From assembly GCA_012728465.1 (NCBI GenBank), contig JAAYFB010000247.1:1-10108 (forward strand): DNA of 10,108 nt, given 5' to 3'. A program made the position numbers and the translations under genes. The notes beneath the pieces were generated by a model. The model searched no databases, was not told the origin of the DNA, and worked only from the letters and a program-made list of their open reading frames with translations. The stretch's first letter is position 1; each line of letters starts with the position of its first letter. The stretch is from Proteiniphilum sp. (GTDB lineage: Bacteria > Bacteroidota > Bacteroidia > Bacteroidales > Dysgonomonadaceae). This document shows positions 8,267 through 10,108 of the stretch, in pieces.

Positions 8267-9499
8267 ATGGTGTTGAATTATGTGTGGATTGCCTTCTTTC
8301 TAATTGCTTTTGCCGTAGCATTTATTAAGCTAATTTTCTTTGGAGATGTAAACGTGTTTACGGAAATAATGAATTCTACTTATGACTCTGCTCGTACTGG
8401 ATTTGAAATTTCATTGGGTCTAACAGGTGTATTGTCTCTTTGGTTAGGTGTAATGAAAATTGGCGAACGTGGAGGAATGGTTGGCCTATTCTCAAAAGCT
8501 GCTGCCCCATTATTTTCAAAACTATTTCCCGACATACCTAAAGGACATCCAGCATCTGCGTCTATACTTATGAATATATCCGCAAATATGTTGGGATTAG
8601 ATAATGCTGCAACTCCTTTTGGACTAAAAGCAATGCAGGAACTGCAAGAAATAAACCCGAATAAAAAAGAAGCCTCTAACCCCATGATAATGTTTTTGGT
8701 ATTAAATGCTTCTGGGCTTACACTTATCCCCGTTACGGTGATGGTCTATCGAGCCCAAATGGGTGCTGCTAATCCAGCCGATGTGTTTATCCCAATAATG
8801 ATTTCGACATTTGCTGCCACAGTTGTGGGCATGTTAGCCGTATGTATCAAGCAAGGCATAAACATATTTAATAAAGCAATTATGGGTTTTCTACTAGCAA
8901 TGATTACTATTATTACTAGCACTATCTTTGCTTTTAGATCAATGCCACAGGAGCAAATAAACATAGTTTCTGGCCTAGTTGCCAACATAATTCTGTTCTC
9001 TATTATTATTTCATTTATTGTAAAGGCTCTGCTAAATAAAACAAATATATTTGAAGCATTTATAGATGGTGCGAAAGATGGTTTTAAAACAGCCGTATCT
9101 ATTATTCCGTATCTAATTGCAATATTAGTAGGAATTGGAGTTTTTAGAGCATCGGGTGCCATGGACTTCCTGATGGATGGGCTAAGAAGCATAGCTGCAA
9201 TTGCAGGAACAGATACTAGGTGGGTTGACGGAATACCTACTGCATTGATGAAGCCATTGAGCGGTAGTGGGGCTCGGGGCATGATGATTGATGCTATGAA
9301 AACATTTGGAGCTGACTCTTTTGCGGGAAGACTATCAGCAGTATTTCAAGGAGCCACCGACACTACTTTCTATATCGTTGCTGTGTATTATGGCGCAGTA
9401 AATATTAAAAACTCACGCTACACTATCCCCTATTCACTGCTTGCAGACTTAGCAGGGGTTATAGCTGCAATAGCTGTAGCATATCTATTTTTCGGATAA
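8267..9499 (+). CDS. Fused SpmA/SpmB-type nucleoside-recognition (gate domain) membrane protein
   Basis: A polytopic inner-membrane protein of 410 residues with two homologous-type halves. The first resembles SpmA: VWIAFFLIAFAVAFIKLIF, then GVMKIGERGGMVGLFSKAAAP, GHPASASILMN (from G93) and NMLGLDNAATPFG (107-119). The second, from about residue 240, resembles SpmB: DGAKDGFKTAVSIIPYLIAI, PLSGSGARGMMIDAM (from P330), and a C-terminal TM helix ending YLFFG. In Bacillus, SpmA and SpmB are separate proteins needed for spore core dehydration; here the organism is very likely a non-sporulator, so the function is unknown, perhaps transport of a small solute. The open frame has an earlier ATG at 8207, but I prefer 8267: MVLNYVWIAFF is the family-like beginning, and the extra 20 residues (MILLSLTAYYEFIIIEYGRI) coincide with the AT-rich promoter zone. 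It is followed 24 nt later by ybeY. Confidence 0.88.
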   Translation: MVLNYVWIAFFLIAFAVAFIKLIFFGDVNVFTEIMNSTYDSARTGFEISLGLTGVLSLWLGVMKIGERGGMVGLFSKAAAPLFSKLFPDIPKGHPASASILMNISANMLGLDNAATPFGLKAMQELQEINPNKKEASNPMIMFLVLNASGLTLIPVTVMVYRAQMGAANPADVFIPIMISTFAATVVGMLAVCIKQGINIFNKAIMGFLLAMITIITSTIFAFRSMPQEQINIVSGLVANIILFSIIISFIVKALLNKTNIFEAFIDGAKDGFKTAVSIIPYLIAILVGIGVFRASGAMDFLMDGLRSIAAIAGTDTRWVDGIPTALMKPLSGSGARGMMIDAMKTFGADSFAGRLSAVFQGATDTTFYIVAVYYGAVNIKNSRYTIPYSLLADLAGVIAAIAVAYLFFG

Positions 9500-9523
9500 T
9501 ATAACAACAATAAAATACATATA

Positions 9524-9949
9524 ATGGCAATAATATTTGACTCAGAAAACGTTGAACTTCCTCAAATTGATGAAAAAAAAACATCTAATTGGATAACAAC
9601 AATAGCTACAAAATACAACAGAAGCATAGGCGACATTTCCTACTTGTTTTGCGACGACGAACAGATACTTGAAGCAAACAAGCAGTACTTACAGCACGAC
9701 TACTACACCGATATTATTACTTTTGATTACTCTGAGGGCGATACAATATCAGGTGACATACTTATTAGTGTTGACACGGTAAAGTCAAACGCAGAAGAGT
9801 TTAATACTATATTTATCGAGGAACTTCACAGGGTAATAATTCATGGCATTCTACATCTTTGTGGAATTGATGACCTATCAGAGGAAGATGAATCAAAAAT
9901 GCGAATGGCTGAAGATGATGCTTTAAAACTACTCATGCAATTAGGCTAA
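9524..9949 (+). CDS. ybeY: Endoribonuclease YbeY (rRNA maturation factor)
   Basis: A metal-dependent single-strand endoribonuclease family member involved in 16S rRNA 3'-end maturation and ribosome quality control, acting in the cytoplasm. At 141 residues it has about the usual length. The family core is visible: LFCDDEQILEANKQYL, then HDYYTDIITFDY (58-69), GDILIS (77-82), and the metal-site motif HGILHLCGIDD (107-117), followed by EEDESKMRMAEDDAL. H107 and H111 match the first two metal histidines. The third histidine of the E. coli HGxLHLxGYDH motif is Asp (D117), and the basic residue of RGKDxPTDVLSF, an Arg in E. coli, is His58. I recall both as common in Bacteroidetes orthologues rather than as decay. 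The ATG at 9524 follows the SpmAB-like gene by 24 nt, so the two are likely one transcript. No purine-rich ribosome binding site is visible. A downstream gene is not in the window. Confidence 0.94.
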   Translation: MAIIFDSENVELPQIDEKKTSNWITTIATKYNRSIGDISYLFCDDEQILEANKQYLQHDYYTDIITFDYSEGDTISGDILISVDTVKSNAEEFNTIFIEELHRVIIHGILHLCGIDDLSEEDESKMRMAEDDALKLLMQLG

Positions 9950-10108
9950 ACACAACACACCTTTATATCAAGCTCATCCACAAATAAACCATTACACAGT
10001 CCCATATTGGAGGTTATTGACTCTTTTTTCTATCTTTTCCTATGACTTCCACCACCTTTTTAAGCAAGAAAAATCAAAACTGAAAAGTTTTTCAGCCCAT
10101 TTTCCGTA
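9950..10108. other. Non-coding or unassigned tail after ybeY
   Basis: I see no gene here that I can support. On the minus strand a frame open from the right edge (10108) runs 22 codons, reading YGKWAEKLFSFDFSCLKRWW then KS, to a TAG at about 10040. It could be the C-terminus of a convergent gene lying mostly outside the window, but it is too short to judge. On the plus strand, ATTACACAGTCCC at about 9991-10003 has the look of an insertion-sequence end, but no partner repeat or transposase is present. No clear terminator with a GC stem and U-run is visible. Confidence 0.35.
10080..10095. repeat. Small inverted repeat near the window end
   Basis: CTGAAAA and TTTTCAG flank a 2-nt centre, so a hairpin of about six pairs with a 4-nt loop is possible. 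It is AT-rich, lies about 130 nt after the ybeY stop, and is not followed by a U-run on the plus strand (the next bases are CCCATTTTCC). It may be a weak terminator, part of a dispersed repeat, or chance. Confidence 0.3.

Noticed and set aside
8746..9282. 178-codon minus-strand open frame
   Set aside because: Antisense to the SpmA/SpmB-like gene; the Ile/Ala/Pro-rich translation is what reversed membrane-protein codons give.

Overview
The window most likely comes from a member of the Bacteroidota, probably of the order Bacteroidales. This rests on AT-rich DNA, the near absence of purine-rich Shine-Dalgarno sequences before the starts, and proteins with a Bacteroidetes look: a very large lipoprotein alpha-2-macroglobulin, a GH10 xylanase with an RRGGAD insertion, a one-TM helix-hairpin-helix protein, a fused SpmA/SpmB protein, and a YbeY with an HDYYTDIITFDY segment. 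The assignment comes from recognising families, not from a marker-gene search.

Minus-strand block (8166 down to 1). Transcription order is: a membrane-anchored helix-hairpin-helix protein (8166-7435), an alpha-2-macroglobulin-like lipoprotein of the YfhM type (7367-1788), a secreted GH10 endo-1,4-beta-xylanase (1751-633), and the N-terminal third or less of penicillin-binding protein 1C (579 to the window edge). The last three genes are separated by only 36 and 53 nt and look like one operon. A2M next to pbpC is a known bacterial pairing, thought to be a periplasmic defence in which A2M traps incoming proteases and PBP1C repairs peptidoglycan. The unusual element is the xylanase gene placed between the two partners.

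Plus-strand block (8267-9949). A 410-residue integral membrane protein made of a SpmA-like half and a SpmB-like half (nucleoside-recognition or gate domains) is followed 24 nt later by ybeY, the rRNA maturation endoribonuclease. The two are probably co-transcribed. A short AT-rich region (about 8167-8266) separates the two divergent blocks and should hold both promoters.

The final 159 nt (9950-10108) hold no gene that I can support. They contain a small inverted repeat and a short open frame entering from the right edge on the minus strand. I saw no tRNA, rRNA, CRISPR array, complete insertion sequence or riboswitch. The most noteworthy observation is the A2M-xylanase-PBP1C arrangement; nothing here is clear evidence of a wholly new system.
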